From Pseudomonadota bacterium (GTDB lineage Bacteria; Pseudomonadota; Gammaproteobacteria; Burkholderiales; Burkholderiaceae_B), in the NCBI GenBank assembly GCA_023427945.1, contig JAEYZR010000155.1:1-5862 (forward strand): 5,862 nucleotides of DNA, in the 5' to 3' direction. The stretch's first letter is position 1. Every line of letters starts with the position of its first letter. Positions 4,941 to 5,862 of this stretch are shown here, in pieces. The position numbers were made by a program, and so were the translations under genes. The notes below the pieces were generated by a model that was given only the letters and a program-made list of their open reading frames with translations, had not been told where the DNA came from and did no database searches.

Positions 4941-5862
4941 ATGCAGGCCATCACGAATGTGGACGACCTTAGGTCGCTCGCTAAACGTCGCGTTGCGCGC
5001 GCCATATTCGACTATGTCGATCGCGGCTCCTATGACGAGCTGACGATCAATGCCAACCGCAACGATCTGGACGCGCTGAAGCTTCGTCAACGTGTCATGA
5101 TCGACGTTTCCGAGCGCAACCTGGGAAGCACGATGCTTGGCCAGCCCGTGTCCATGCCTGTTGGCCTGGCGCCGACAGGACTGACGGGCATCATGCATGG
5201 GGATGGAGAGATCCATGCGGCACGCGCAGCCCAACGCGCCGGTGTGCCCTTCTGTTTGAGCACCATGTCGATCTGTTCGATTGAAGATGTACGCGCCGCC
5301 GTCGAACAGCCGTTCTGGTTTCAACTGTATGTCATGCGCGATCGTGGTTTCGTGAAATCCTTGATCGAGCGTGCGCATGCTGCCCAGTGCTCGGCGCTGA
5401 TGCTGACCCTGGACCTGCAGATCCAGGGCCAACGCCATCGCGACATAAAGAACGGCCTGTCTGTCCCACCGCGCCTGACCCTGGCCAACGCACTGGATAT
5501 CGCGAGAAAACCCACCTGGGCCTGGCGGGTCATGAATGGCAAGCGCCGCAGCTTCGGCAACCTCGCAGGTCATATCGAAAAGGCAGGCAACCTCAAAACC
5601 CTTTCTGCGTGGATCGCAGGACAATTCGACCCCGGGCTGACGTGGGACGATGTGGCCTGGATTCGGGATCAGTGGCCCGGCAAACTGATCCTGAAAGGCG
5701 TGCTGGACGTGCAGGACGCACGCCTGGCGGCGGCCACCGGCGCTGACGCCATCGTCGTGTCCAACCACGGTGGACGGCAACTCGATTCTGCCCCCTCTTC
5801 CATTGCGGTGCTTCCGGAAATTGCGGACGCCATCGGCGGGCAGGTCGAAATCATGTTCGACG
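4941..5862 (+). CDS. LldD-like FMN-dependent 2-hydroxy-acid dehydrogenase (5' part; 3' end outside window)
   Basis: Flavoenzyme of the glycolate oxidase / L-lactate dehydrogenase / mandelate dehydrogenase family, oxidising an (S)-2-hydroxy acid to a 2-oxo acid. The reading frame is open from the ATG at 4941 to the window end: 307 codons of a usual 370-400. AGGGGA lies 4 nt before the ATG. Active-site residues are all present, numbered here with family equivalents: Tyr25 (FDYVDRG), Tyr130 (FQLY), Asp158 and Arg165 (LTLDLQIQGQRHRD), Lys252 (LKGVLD), and His276 and Arg279 in SNHGGRQLD, the family signature with the catalytic His. The segment between Arg165 and Lys252 is about 20 residues longer than in soluble glycolate oxidase. 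This fits LldD and mandelate dehydrogenase, where the extra loop attaches the enzyme to the membrane and electrons go to the respiratory chain. GLAPTGLTG (75-83) and FDPGLTWDDVAWIRD (229-243) also look LldD-like. The substrate may be lactate or a bulkier hydroxy acid. Missing are the last FMN-binding strands and the C-terminus. Confidence 0.93.
   Translation, partial: MQAITNVDDLRSLAKRRVARAIFDYVDRGSYDELTINANRNDLDALKLRQRVMIDVSERNLGSTMLGQPVSMPVGLAPTGLTGIMHGDGEIHAARAAQRAGVPFCLSTMSICSIEDVRAAVEQPFWFQLYVMRDRGFVKSLIERAHAAQCSALMLTLDLQIQGQRHRDIKNGLSVPPRLTLANALDIARKPTWAWRVMNGKRRSFGNLAGHIEKAGNLKTLSAWIAGQFDPGLTWDDVAWIRDQWPGKLILKGVLDVQDARLAAATGADAIVVSNHGGRQLDSAPSSIAVLPEIADAIGGQVEIMFD

Noticed and set aside
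4896..5780. Long minus-strand open frame (294 codons) opposite the hydroxy-acid dehydrogenase
   Set aside because: It is the antisense of a clearly conserved flavoenzyme with all catalytic residues, and its own translation shows no recognisable domain. G+C-rich coding DNA often gives such frames.

Overview
The window looks like chromosomal DNA from a G+C-rich betaproteobacterium, most likely of the Bordetella/Achromobacter (Alcaligenaceae) or Burkholderiales type. The evidence is the G+C-rich codon use, two tandem Bug-type periplasmic receptors of the tripartite tricarboxylate transporter (TTT) family, which is greatly expanded in those bacteria, and an IclR-type regulator with catabolic genes beside it. 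I cannot name the species from sequence alone. No RNA genes, CRISPR arrays, insertion sequences or phage genes are visible.

Layout. (1) 1-1134, plus strand: the 3' part of an amidase-signature-family hydrolase, cut by the window's left edge. (2) 1137-1168: a perfect 14-bp inverted repeat with a 4-nt loop, placed as a shared terminator between converging genes. (3) 3845 down to 1190, minus strand: a three-gene set reading, in transcription order, a stand-alone GAF-domain protein, a Bug receptor, and a second Bug receptor 16 bp further on. (4) 3846-4074: an A+T-rich divergent control region with two copies of a palindromic operator-like sequence, one next to each outgoing gene. (5) 4075 to the right edge, plus strand: an IclR-family regulator followed 35 bp later by an LldD-like FMN-dependent 2-hydroxy-acid dehydrogenase, cut by the right edge.

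How the parts may work together (inference). The IclR protein probably binds the two operator copies and controls both itself plus the hydroxy-acid dehydrogenase and the GAF-Bug-Bug operon. The Bug proteins would capture a small carboxylate in the periplasm, and the dehydrogenase would oxidise a 2-hydroxy acid to a 2-oxo acid and pass electrons to the respiratory chain. The neighbouring amidase could release the acid from an amide, but it is convergent, separated by a terminator, and may be unrelated. The substrate cannot be read from the sequence. This is an accessory catabolic/uptake locus of recognisable parts. The least ordinary features are the paired operators and the orphan GAF protein at the head of a receptor operon.
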